Source: Oscillatoriales cyanobacterium PMM_0080
Lineage (GTDB): Bacteria; Cyanobacteriota; Cyanobacteriia; Cyanobacteriales; Microcoleaceae
DNA length: 64,000 bases
Direction of reading: 5' to 3'
Assembly: GCA_949127775.1 (NCBI GenBank)
Contig: CASBQF010000149.1
Coordinates: 1 to 64,000 of the forward strand
The notes below the pieces were generated by a model that did not search any database, had not been told where the DNA came from, and worked only from the letters and a program-made list of their open reading frames with translations. Positions 26,228 through 33,837 of the stretch are shown in pieces (positions within the stretch are counted from its first letter, which is position 1; each line of letters begins with the position of its first letter). Position numbers and translations under genes: made by a program.

Positions 26228-26947
26228 TTACTCAAATTGAAAAATTTCTGCCATTAATTGAGTCTGAATAGTTTGACCGAGAGACTCCAGCAACGGTTCA
26301 ACTATCTTAATGTCTCCCTGCGGTTGAATGGGAAGGATGATGCTGACAGCAACCCAAGAAGCCCGGCGGTTCGACAGTCTAGCAATGCTATCTTCCCAAA
26401 ACCAGCGACTGGTTGCGGGAGAACCCCCGTTAGGCCAAGCGTACCACTGCATGACAGCAAAAGTTTGTTGGGGAGTCCAGCTTCGGAAAAACCTAGTCTC
26501 GACGGTAGGCGGGGACTTGTCGCCTATGGGCGCTAATTTAACTGTAAATCCCAAAGTTCGGTGAAAATCTGTTTGCCACCGATGAAATCCATCAATATCC
26601 AGCCATTCTACCTGGGGCTGGTTTTTAGGGCCATTTTGAGGCAACAACAATAAAATGGCAATTGTTTGATGATTTTTAACTTCTTCAACTAACCATCTGT
26701 GCCCGCCAATTTGGACGTTATTCTGGATGCGGACTACTTCCCAGCCGGGGATTGTCATCCCATTTTGGCGCAAACTTCTCAATTGCTTCAGGTTTGCAAC
26801 TGGTGGCGGGTTTGTCCAAGGCCACCTTCCTGTCGCGTAGCCTGGAATTGCTACTACCCCAACCAGTACCAGCAAAAATACCAGTACCACAATTTTAGAT
26901 AATTCGTGCCGCCGCAGTAGTTTCCGTGATGAAATCATTTGTTTCAT
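26228..26947 (-). CDS. Cyanoexosortase B system-associated protein
   Basis: A 239-residue protein if started at the ATG at 26947, which overlaps the exosortase stop (ATGA); the frame is open further upstream inside the exosortase gene but this is unlikely to be used. One N-terminal membrane helix (SKIVVLVFLLVLVGVVAIPGY, about 17-37) is followed by a periplasmic domain with WPWTNPPPVANL, WEVVRIQNNVQIGGHRW and a C-terminal VEPLLESLGQTIQTQ helix. It resembles the EpsI-like partner proteins of cyanobacterial exosortases. Its role is presumably accessory to sorting of PEP-CTERM-like proteins or polysaccharide secretion (family context). Confidence 0.75.
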   Translation of the reverse strand: MKQMISSRKLLRRHELSKIVVLVFLLVLVGVVAIPGYATGRWPWTNPPPVANLKQLRSLRQNGMTIPGWEVVRIQNNVQIGGHRWLVEEVKNHQTIAILLLLPQNGPKNQPQVEWLDIDGFHRWQTDFHRTLGFTVKLAPIGDKSPPTVETRFFRSWTPQQTFAVMQWYAWPNGGSPATSRWFWEDSIARLSNRRASWVAVSIILPIQPQGDIKIVEPLLESLGQTIQTQLMAEIFQFE

Positions 26948-27822
26948 GAATTGGCAGACTGGATTGGAAAATACTTTTCCATCCCGTTTAGGAGAAGTAC
27001 CAATAAGCCAAGTATACAAGCAGAATACAAGTCTCCACCCCATCCGGCGTGCAACCAATTAAATAGCCCCTCTCTCTGGGTTCCATGAAAGTAAGTCAGC
27101 AAAGTGTTGCGGATAATATTGGAACTGATGCTAATAATAGATGTACTCGCTAAAAACAAAATGCTTCTTTTGTGAGAGTCCCAAACTCCCGTCCAATCCA
27201 GCAGAATTAAGCTGACATAAAGACTGGTAAATAGCATTTTTAAGCCTGCACAGTGGGGCGCAACTTCGACAATGCGATCGTTTACGTACAGATAAATTTC
27301 TTCCACTCTCACGTTGAGACCAACTTTAATTAATATCAAGCCTGATATTTCAGCAATGAAGTGCTGCAACGGCAAGGCATAGGGTTCTATGAGGTAAGGA
27401 ATGTGGTTTGGCGATGCCAGAAATATGAATAAAAGTGGCATTCCCTGCAATTTTAAGCCGGGAATTCCTTTTAAAGACAAGCAAATGCTGACTAGCATTA
27501 CTGGTAAGGATAAATTTACCAAATCGCTCAAGCGACTTAGATAAAACAGCGTCGCTAATACCAACAAAAAGGTTCCTAAAGGATGCGACGAGTTGGGCAA
27601 GCGACGCCAGCACTTTCGATTCGTCCAAGCAATATAACCCGCGTAGGGCAAACCTATGATTCCGTGGCTGAAATATTCGTGTTCGATGCTGATGTTTTTG
27701 TTGAACCAGCCGTCGTACCAGTGTACTATCAGGGGGGCGTACAGCAGCACTAGGAGCAGCGTGATACCTTCGCCCAGGAGGTATCGCTTGAGAACAATGT
27801 GAATTCTGCGCTGGATGTGCAT
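26944..27822 (-). CDS. Cyanoexosortase B
   Basis: A 292-residue polytopic membrane protein with about eight helices. The exosortase catalytic triad is visible: Cys191 in VAPHCAGLKML, Arg238 in SNIIRNTLLTYFHG and His258 in WLHAGWGGD. The N-terminal stretch ISIEHEYFSHGIIGLPYAGYIAW is characteristic of the cyanobacterial B-type enzyme. Exosortases are thought to process PEP-CTERM-type C-terminal tails during export and cluster with exopolysaccharide genes, as here. The next gene overlaps by four bases. No PEP-CTERM substrate is encoded in the window. Confidence 0.85.
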   Translation of the reverse strand: MHIQRRIHIVLKRYLLGEGITLLLVLLYAPLIVHWYDGWFNKNISIEHEYFSHGIIGLPYAGYIAWTNRKCWRRLPNSSHPLGTFLLVLATLFYLSRLSDLVNLSLPVMLVSICLSLKGIPGLKLQGMPLLFIFLASPNHIPYLIEPYALPLQHFIAEISGLILIKVGLNVRVEEIYLYVNDRIVEVAPHCAGLKMLFTSLYVSLILLDWTGVWDSHKRSILFLASTSIISISSNIIRNTLLTYFHGTQREGLFNWLHAGWGGDLYSACILGLLVLLLNGMEKYFPIQSANS

Positions 27823-28112
27823 GGTTTGAGAAGTTTTGAGATTACCGCGCCAAGCCGAACAACACGAAAGCGGTTTTGAACTATGAGTTATGGATTTGTT
27901 AATTCCCTAGTCCCAGGTTTTGAGAACTGTACCCTACTGCTTGAAACACCCTCAGCATAACTTTTATGCACAATTAAGTAAATCCACTTAATTCAAGGTA
28001 AAATACCGATCGCTAAACAGTTTACTGTGTATGTCTTCTTCGGTCTTGAGTCTTGCGTCTTCCTTTTGTCAACTGTCAACCCTTCCTTCTGTCAACTGTC
28101 AACTCTCAACTG

Positions 28113-29237
28113 TCAAACGATCGCCTTTACCACCTGCTCAATCTGAATATTACTCAATCCGGGATACATTGGCAATGATAAAATCTGCTCGCACAGGGTT
28201 TCGGCGCGGGGAAAGTCGCCGCGATTGCCTAAGTTTTGGTAGGCGGGTTGCAGGTGGCAAGGTACGGGATAGTGTATACCTGTTTGGATGCCATCTCGGG
28301 CGAGTTTTTCCTGAAGCGTGTTTCGGTCGATCGGGCTTTTCTCAGTAACTCGAATCACATATAGGTGATAAATGTGACCGCTGTGGCTGTGATTGGCGAT
28401 CGGTACAATGCCTTGATGCTTCAGAGGTTCTAGTAAAGTATTGTAGTATTGGGCTGCTAAAGTGCGATCGCGATTCCATTTTTCCAAGTAAGGCAATTTA
28501 ACATTAAGCACGGCCGCTTGCAAATTGTCGAGGCGGCTGTTGGTACCGATTTCTGTGTGCAAATATTTGCTAGGTGCTCCGTAATTGCGGAGAGTTCGCA
28601 TTTTTTGTGCGATTTCTGCATCGTTAGTAATTAACATCCCACCATCGCCAAAAGAACCGAGGTTTTTGCTGGGATAAAAGCTGAATGCTGCTGCTTTCCC
28701 AATAGAACCTGCGCGGTATCCTTCTCTTTCGGCTAAATGTGCTTGGGCGGCATCTTCAAATATGATTATATCGTGGCGGTTTGCCAAATCTAAAAGTTGC
28801 CTAGGCGACACCATTTGACCGTATAAATGCACCGGAATAATTGCTTTAGTTTTTGAGGTAATCGCTGTTTCGGCTGCTGTGAGGTCGAGCAGGGCAGTGT
28901 CAGGGTCGCAATCTACGAGAATAGGTATAGCCTTCGCTTGAATCACACCAATTATGGTGGCGATAAAGGTGTTGGCTGGGAGAATCACCTCGTCTCCTGG
29001 ATGAATCCCGCAAGCTTGGAGTCCCAGGGCGATCGCATCTGTCCCGCAAGCTACTCCTACGCCATATTGTACTCCAGAAGCTGCTGCAAATGCTGTTTCA
29101 AATTCGGTCAATGCTTGACCTAAAATAAAGTCTCCCCGCTGGATGATTTCTCCAATTACTTGTTCTATTTGGGATTGAATTGGTTGGTGTTGTAGAGAGA
29201 GGTTGACAAAAGGAACTTTTGTGGGAATACTACTCAT
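28113..29237 (-). CDS. DegT/DnrJ/EryC1/StrS family sugar aminotransferase
   Basis: A 374-residue PLP enzyme from the Met at 29237 (six codons inside the longest frame, giving MSSIPTKVPFVNLSLQHQP). Signature stretches are GVGVACGTDAIALGLQA, DEVILPANTFIAT, AIIPVHLYGQMV, IFEDAAQAHLAE and the PLP lysine in FSFYPSKNLGSFGDGG. It likely aminates a nucleotide-linked keto-sugar for surface polysaccharide, consistent with the Wza/Wzc/exosortase genes nearby. The precise sugar cannot be read. The 290 bases on its 3' side contain only TCAACTGTCAA-type repeats. Confidence 0.88.
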   Translation of the reverse strand: MSSIPTKVPFVNLSLQHQPIQSQIEQVIGEIIQRGDFILGQALTEFETAFAAASGVQYGVGVACGTDAIALGLQACGIHPGDEVILPANTFIATIIGVIQAKAIPILVDCDPDTALLDLTAAETAITSKTKAIIPVHLYGQMVSPRQLLDLANRHDIIIFEDAAQAHLAEREGYRAGSIGKAAAFSFYPSKNLGSFGDGGMLITNDAEIAQKMRTLRNYGAPSKYLHTEIGTNSRLDNLQAAVLNVKLPYLEKWNRDRTLAAQYYNTLLEPLKHQGIVPIANHSHSGHIYHLYVIRVTEKSPIDRNTLQEKLARDGIQTGIHYPVPCHLQPAYQNLGNRGDFPRAETLCEQILSLPMYPGLSNIQIEQVVKAIV

Positions 29238-29281
29238 GCAAAATGGGGATAGCAATTATTTATATTAACATTAAAATTTGA

Positions 29282-29470
29282 AAATGTAGGGTGCGCATTG
29301 CGCACCTTACCAATTATAAACAAAGTCGCTATTTCGGTAATATAGAATCCGATAATTTTACGGCAATCCAATTCAGGGAATACAAAAAATTAAAATGTAG
29401 GGTGCGCAATGCGCACCTTGCCAATTATAACCAAAGTCGCTGTTCTTTGGTAATATAGAATCTAATATTT
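29282..29470. repeat. Two imperfect 110-bp tandem copies with GGTGCGCATTGCGCACC palindrome
   Basis: Copies start at 29282 and 29392 (AAAATGTAGGGTGCGCA ... CCAATTATAA ... AAAGTCGCT ... GGTAATATAGAATC). Each carries a perfect 8-bp-arm palindrome. They fill the space between the divergent aminotransferase and aldo-keto reductase genes. Confidence 0.85.
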
Positions 29471-29486
29471 TTTTTAGCGAGGAATC

Positions 29487-30524
29487 ATGGAATACAAAAA
29501 ACTCGGCGACAGCGACTTATTAGTATCTGAAATCTGTTTGGGTACGATGACTTACGGCCAGCAAAATACTGTGGAAGACGCAGCCCAACAGCTCGATTTT
29601 GCCATTGATAGAGGAATCAACTTTATCGATACAGCAGAAATGTATCCTGTCCCCGGAAAGCCCGAAAGTCAGGGTAAAACAGAGGAATATATCGGCGAAT
29701 GGTTGGTGAAACAGCAGCGGGATAAAGTCATTATAGCGACGAAAGTGGCGGGGAGAAGCACTCGATTAAAGTGGATTCGGGAAGGAAAAAATCAGATCGA
29801 TCGCCCAAATGTCGAAAAAGCAGTCAACAATAGCCTGAAACGCCTGCAAACTGACTACATCGACCTTTATCAGATCCACTGGCCCGATCGCTACGTGCCG
29901 CTATTTGGCGCGCCCGACTACGATATCGCCCAAGAGCGTGAAACTGTACCGATTTTGGAACAATTAGACGTATTTGCGGACTTGATTAAAGCTGGCAAAA
30001 TCCGCTATTTGGGTTTGAGTAACGAGACACCTTGGGGAGTTTCGGAGTTTTGTGGATTGGCTGAGAAACACGGTTTGCCGAAAGTTGTTTCGATTCAGAA
30101 TGCTTTTAGTTTGAGCAATCGGACATTTCATATAAATTTAGCGGAAACTTGCCGTTTTAAGAATGTGGGATTGATGGCTTACAGTCCTTTGGGATTTGGA
30201 ATTTTAACGGGTAAATACTTGAATGGGATTCCCGAAAATTCTCGACTGTCTTTGTTTGCAGGATTCGGCCAGCGTTACGATAAAACGAATCTGAATGATG
30301 CGGTGAAAGCGTATGTTGAAATTGCTACAAAATACAATTTGACTCCGGCTAAGATGGCTTTGGCTTACGTGCGATCGCGCTGGTTTGTCACGAGCACAAT
30401 TATCGGTGCAACATCGATCGCACAACTTGAGGAAAATCTCAGCAGTTTGGATGTGAATTTGGATCGGGAAATCGTAGCAGAAATCAATGCGGTGCACGCT
30501 AAGTATCCCAATCCGACACCGTAA
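29487..30524 (+). CDS. Aldo/keto reductase (Tas-like)
   Basis: A 345-residue NADP(H)-dependent aldo/keto reductase, length and internal sequence close to the Tas subgroup. It begins MEYKKLGDSDLLVSEICLGTMTYG. The catalytic tetrad is visible as Asp in NFIDTAEMY, the Tyr four residues on, Lys in VIIATKVAG and His in LYQIHWPDR. The C-terminal cofactor contact is STIIGATSIAQLEENL. Substrate unknown. A modest GCGAGGAATC ribosome site precedes the ATG. The leader contains tandem palindromes. Confidence 0.9.
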   Translation: MEYKKLGDSDLLVSEICLGTMTYGQQNTVEDAAQQLDFAIDRGINFIDTAEMYPVPGKPESQGKTEEYIGEWLVKQQRDKVIIATKVAGRSTRLKWIREGKNQIDRPNVEKAVNNSLKRLQTDYIDLYQIHWPDRYVPLFGAPDYDIAQERETVPILEQLDVFADLIKAGKIRYLGLSNETPWGVSEFCGLAEKHGLPKVVSIQNAFSLSNRTFHINLAETCRFKNVGLMAYSPLGFGILTGKYLNGIPENSRLSLFAGFGQRYDKTNLNDAVKAYVEIATKYNLTPAKMALAYVRSRWFVTSTIIGATSIAQLEENLSSLDVNLDREIVAEINAVHAKYPNPTP

Positions 30525-30629
30525 GTTTATTAGTAGGTTGGGTTGAGGAAACGAACCCTACGTTTCACTTCACCCAACTTACCACTTGTTTGATATCATA
30601 TCTGTTGTACAAATCAAAAATATAGCGAA

Positions 30630-31046
30630 GTGGCAGAAATTGTCCAACAGTATATAATAGATTCAAGCAGAGAAGTTGGCAGCGGTTATGAATGGACAGG
30701 TAGCGGAAGCGAACCGCAATGGAACAATCCTAAATCAACTAAAGCCTACGATCATATAGAGAGTTATCACGGGCCTAAACGTAAAGCCAACAGATTTGTC
30801 GGTAGAGCAGCAAGCAGTAATGATGACCAAGGACAATGGCTAAATGCAGAGGACTGGATAATGGCTGAGCAATTAGTACCAAAATATTCAGGGAAGTACA
30901 TAATTGATTTTCAGCGTCCTATTGGTAGAGTTTATCATCCAGACGGAACGATTACTGAAAATGTCTCTCGCGCTTTTATTCAAAGGGATGTTGATGGAAC
31001 GCTGAATTCCGGTTATCCGGTAGTAAATAGCAGCACTTTATCGTGA
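30630..31046 (+). CDS. Orphan toxin-like domain protein (polymorphic-toxin C-terminal type)
   Basis: A 138-residue protein with no signal, membrane segment or delivery domain. Its core KSTKAYDHIESYHGPKRKAN, VGRAASS..QGQWLNAEDWIMAEQ, and GKYIIDFQRPIGRVYHPDGT has the look of small secreted nuclease toxin tails (conserved Asp-His, a second His, Trp-Leu, then beta-rich VYHPDGT). A specific family could not be named. The start is GTG 30630 without a good ribosome site; the frame is open 12 codons upstream to a stop at 30591, so it may be the detached C-terminal end of a once larger polymorphic toxin. The gene after it is 19 bases away and probably encodes its immunity protein (inference). Confidence 0.6.
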   Translation: MAEIVQQYIIDSSREVGSGYEWTGSGSEPQWNNPKSTKAYDHIESYHGPKRKANRFVGRAASSNDDQGQWLNAEDWIMAEQLVPKYSGKYIIDFQRPIGRVYHPDGTITENVSRAFIQRDVDGTLNSGYPVVNSSTLS

Positions 31047-31065
31047 GTGAATGGGAGTAATGGCA

Positions 31066-31590
31066 ATGAATAATAGTTATAAACTTAAGATCGAATTAGA
31101 AAAGCTCAGTTTTGATATCTACGCTGAACCTCCAGAAGATCCATTGGGCGAATTTTCTGAGTTTGAAATGGGATTAAGGCGTTTCTTTTTTGAATACAAT
31201 CATGTAGTTTTATGGAAAATAGGATCAGAAAAAATCCAAGTTTTTTTAGAGCCGGACATATGTTTGATTTGGGATAAACTACCAGTCAAAATTGCCGAGC
31301 TATCGCAAGGTAAAAAAATCGAAATTACGTTTGCTGAAAGTTGCTGTATAACTATTAAATTAGTACCCGCTGGAAATAAAATTAACTGCACTTTGATTAA
31401 GTTTGGATCTTCCTACTGGGAAAAGAAGTTTGAGTGCGATCGCGCTCAAGTATTAGATGCGCTGAGAGGATTTCTTGAGGAAGTGATGCAGCTAGCTGTA
31501 GATAAGGGTTACATCACGTTAGAAGAGAAGGGGGAGTTTATTCGTCCGGCTTTTGGTAGCAGTACGGATGCTGTGGTATTAGGCAAGTAG
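31066..31590 (+). CDS. Uncharacterised protein, probable immunity partner
   Basis: A 174-residue soluble acidic protein starting MNNSYKLKIELEKLSFDIYAEP; GGGAG lies eight bases before this ATG (earlier Met codons at 31051 and 31060 fit less well). It is beta-rich in the middle (KKIEITFAESCCITIKLV, INCTLIKFG) and ends with a helix (VLDALRGFLEEVMQLAVDKGY). No known family is recognised. Size, acidity and position right after the toxin-like gene fit an immunity protein, but this is context-based. Confidence 0.6.
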   Translation: MNNSYKLKIELEKLSFDIYAEPPEDPLGEFSEFEMGLRRFFFEYNHVVLWKIGSEKIQVFLEPDICLIWDKLPVKIAELSQGKKIEITFAESCCITIKLVPAGNKINCTLIKFGSSYWEKKFECDRAQVLDALRGFLEEVMQLAVDKGYITLEEKGEFIRPAFGSSTDAVVLGK

Positions 31591-32085
31591 TGGGTTTGGG
31601 TGGTGTTTTGGGCGATCGGCCTTTTTTATATATTTCTGAAACCCATTACCATATCTGCCTGCGAGCGATTCAATCGGCGCTCAATTCTTAATAGATATTT
31701 AGGTTGAGTTGGCATCCACTTTACCCATAACGCGGTCTACCAGGCTATGCAAGCGTATTAGATTAAAGCGGCATCGGATGTCGGCAATCGGATGTTTAAA
31801 TCTCCGTAATAAAGACAACAAACGGTCTTATTTATCTTGACAATGTACCGATCTAATGTTAAATTCTTAAAATACAAGCTCAAACAAAACTTCCTCACAT
31901 TGCCAAGTGTAAGAAAGACAACGCTTTAATGTCTTGTAGTTTTTGCAATAGCAAATCATATCTGATACGGAAAAGGCCCGCCTGAAGTAACGATTCAGAC
32001 AGAGGCCTTGCTTTAGCTAGCAAACTCACGGTGGTTTGACATCTCAACTTCAGACCACCACAAGTCAACGTAACTTTGGAAATAT
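31591..32085. other. 495-bp gap with a possible decayed reading frame
   Basis: On the minus strand about 31700-31815 reads LRRFKHPIADIRCRFNLIR and then LHSLVDRVMGKVDANST before a stop, which looks protein-like but has no start or family match. A second inverted GGCCCGCCTG/CAGAGGCC-type pair lies near 31975-32006. No complete gene is supported. Confidence 0.4.
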
Positions 32086-32364
32086 ATGTCCCACAATTAT
32101 ACTCCACAATGCGAGTCGTTGTACATCAGCCTTGGGCGGGTTAAGAAAATCCTCTCTGCTTTGGAGGAGTTAAAGCCCGCTTGGGCAGAGTGTATCCGCA
32201 GTCTGCTTGAGGAAAAGGATGAAACTATCGAAGAACAGCAACAAGAAATAGATGACTTGAGGCGCGAACGTGATTGGCAGCCTAATGCCTGGGATAACGA
32301 TGGTTCATCAAATGCAGATTGTCACGATCGCGAATATGCAGCCCAAAGACTAGGAAGCTGGTAG
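32086..32364 (+). CDS. Hypothetical coiled-coil protein
   Basis: A 92-residue acidic protein. Residues about 15-65 form a helical, heptad-like stretch (LEELKPAWAECIRSLLEEKD, ETIEEQQQEIDDLRRERD) and the end is polar (NAWDNDGSSNADCHD). No family is recognised and the ribosome site is weak, so the gene is plausible but not certain. An inverted repeat CGATCGCCCTT/AAAGGGCGATCG (32370-32418) follows its stop and may act as a terminator. Confidence 0.45.
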   Translation: MSHNYTPQCESLYISLGRVKKILSALEELKPAWAECIRSLLEEKDETIEEQQQEIDDLRRERDWQPNAWDNDGSSNADCHDREYAAQRLGSW

Positions 32365-32451
32365 AAAGCCCGATCGCCCTTCCCATCAAAAAAATAGGAC
32401 AATGGTAAAGGGCGATCGTCCTTCACCCTAAAATCTTTCTCAACTAAACCT

Positions 32452-32856
32452 ATGAGTACAATTCGCTTACAACTAGCCGAATACTTGAAATGTCGAGGTT
32501 TCATCCCCGAAAACTTGATTGAAGCTGCCGGCGAAACACTCAATCCTGAAACCATATACCAACTGATCGAAACAGCAGAAAAGCTCAGCCATATAGACTT
32601 ATCCGTCTTAGCCGCCATTATAGATGGCTTGAGCAAACTCAATGGTTTTCCAGTCGGCATCGGAGAAGTCCTAATGTTTTTTCCTGACGTTTCCGAGGAA
32701 GCATTGGCACAATCGCCTTGGCGCGAACTTTACCTCGTCGATAATGAAATTCCTCCCTATGATTGGGGAGATGTAGATCCGATGAAACTTGGTCAACCTG
32801 TGCGCTATATACCGGGAGTAGGTGCCGTTATTCTTGAAGACGAAAGGGTAAAGTAA
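32452..32856 (+). CDS. Candidate antitoxin of the PemK/MazF-like toxin
   Basis: A 134-residue acidic protein, MSTIRLQLAEYLKCRGFIPENL, helical in the first half (ETIYQLIETAEKLSHIDLSVLAAIIDGLSKL) and ending in a Pro-rich part (EIPPYDWGDVDPMKLGQPVRYIPG). No MazE, Phd or RHH fold is recognised. It ends five bases before the GTG of the toxin gene, so the two are co-transcribed; the acidic, possibly disordered C-terminus fits a toxin-binding role. It may represent an uncommon antitoxin type (inference). Confidence 0.65.
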   Translation: MSTIRLQLAEYLKCRGFIPENLIEAAGETLNPETIYQLIETAEKLSHIDLSVLAAIIDGLSKLNGFPVGIGEVLMFFPDVSEEALAQSPWRELYLVDNEIPPYDWGDVDPMKLGQPVRYIPGVGAVILEDERVK

Positions 32857-32861
32857 TCAGC

Positions 32862-33230
32862 GTGACTAATACATTCAATATCCGCGATATTTTACTGGTT
32901 GATTTCCCTCCTCAAACGCCTGCACTGCACGAACAACAAGGAAGACGCCCTGCTGTAGTAGTGGGGAACCCAAGCGACACAGGTACGATCCGTTTTGAGC
33001 TTGTAATTGTTGTGCCGATTACCAGACAATCAGGAGATTGGACTGCACAAAATCTCATTTTATATCCAAGTCTTCGGGCAGGAGTGGGAAATCTAACTGC
33101 CGACTCGATAGTATTGCTGGATCAAGTACGCACTGTAGATATCCGGCGAGTATTGCGCTATCTCGGCAGTTTAACCGCAGAAGAGTATCAGCCGATCGCA
33201 AATGGACTCAAGCTAATGTTCGGCTTTTAA
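32862..33230 (+). CDS. PemK/MazF-family endoribonuclease toxin
   Basis: A 122-residue protein starting with GTG. It shows the MazF/PemK pattern: IRDILLVDFPPQTP at the start, then the signature EQQGRRPAVVVGNP, VIVVPITRQ, and TADSIVLLDQVRTVDIRRVLRYLGSLTAEEY. The Arg of GRRPAVVV and the Thr of VPIT are the usual active-site positions. The family cuts mRNA at short sequence motifs. Coupled to the preceding gene. Confidence 0.82.
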   Translation: MTNTFNIRDILLVDFPPQTPALHEQQGRRPAVVVGNPSDTGTIRFELVIVVPITRQSGDWTAQNLILYPSLRAGVGNLTADSIVLLDQVRTVDIRRVLRYLGSLTAEEYQPIANGLKLMFGF

Positions 33231-33269
33231 ATTATCCCTCAATGACCTAACAGTCGATCGTGCAGATGC

Positions 33270-33692
33270 TTAATTTGATTCCCTACGGGATAGCTTCGCT
33301 TCACGCACTTTTTGTTGTTTTTCCCGCAAAAACTCGGCAAAATCGCAGACTTCAGCCACTAAATCTTCAGATAAATTATCCAAAACTGACTGTAAACGCT
33401 CTCGAAGTCCCATCATTTCGCTGGCAGATTTTACTAATTGCAACTGATGCGGATAAACCGTCTCAACGCCGATAGTTTCCATAAATGATTCGGGTTCATC
33501 CTGAGTTGCAGTCACAAAATCTCCGCCCACTTCCGCTTTCACCCATCCGCCAAATAACTCGACTAAATAAGCTTCACCGTTTTTGAATATCTCAACAATT
33601 GCCCCGGCTGTTTCTGGTGGCGCAATTTGGCCATCCCCGAAGGCGACTGCTTCGATTAAATTAACTGAATCGAATAATTTAAATTTGCTCAT
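33270..33692 (-). CDS. DUF4926-like protein with DUF2281-like tail and repeat-encoded C-terminus
   Basis: A 140-residue protein from ATG 33692 (MSKFKLFDSVNLIEAVAFGD), a typical DUF4926 start; the frame begins seven codons earlier. Residues about 1-60 (IVEIFKNGEAYLVELFGG) fit the small beta-rich DUF4926 fold. Residues about 100-130 (LRERLQSVLDNLSEDLVAEVCDFAEFLREK) resemble the helical DUF2281 type often found in antitoxin-like genes. The last 12 residues (VREAKLSRRESN) are read from a dispersed palindrome, which also sets the stop codon. Possibly an antitoxin-like protein; no toxin is adjacent on this strand. Confidence 0.65.
   Translation of the reverse strand: MSKFKLFDSVNLIEAVAFGDGQIAPPETAGAIVEIFKNGEAYLVELFGGWVKAEVGGDFVTATQDEPESFMETIGVETVYPHQLQLVKSASEMMGLRERLQSVLDNLSEDLVAEVCDFAEFLREKQQKVREAKLSRRESN
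33278..33308. repeat. Dispersed palindromic repeat forming the 3' end of the DUF4926-like gene
   Basis: ATTCCCTACGGGATAGCTTC followed by GCTTCACGCAC; reverse orientation of the copies at 3613 and 17551. It encodes the last residues of the gene on the minus strand. Confidence 0.82.
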
Positions 33693-33719
33693 TGCTGTCT
33701 CCCAAAGTAACAAGAAATT

Positions 33720-33824
33720 AGGAGACGGCAGTGCCGTTTCCCTACAATTAATCGGGTGATAGTTACATCTACGATCGAGGAAGATTGATTATTTTCGGGT
33801 AGGGACACGGCACTGCCGTGTCCT
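33720..33824. repeat. Hairpin repeat of the GGAGACGGC family with long loop
   Basis: GGAGACGGCAGTGCCGTTTC near the left end pairs with GACACGGCACTGCCGTGTCC at the right around a loop of about 60 bases. Each arm is itself palindromic (GGCAGTGCC / GGCACTGCC). It lies between the DUF4926-like gene start and the uvrB stop. Confidence 0.85.
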
Positions 33825-33837
33825 CCGTTGCTATTCC

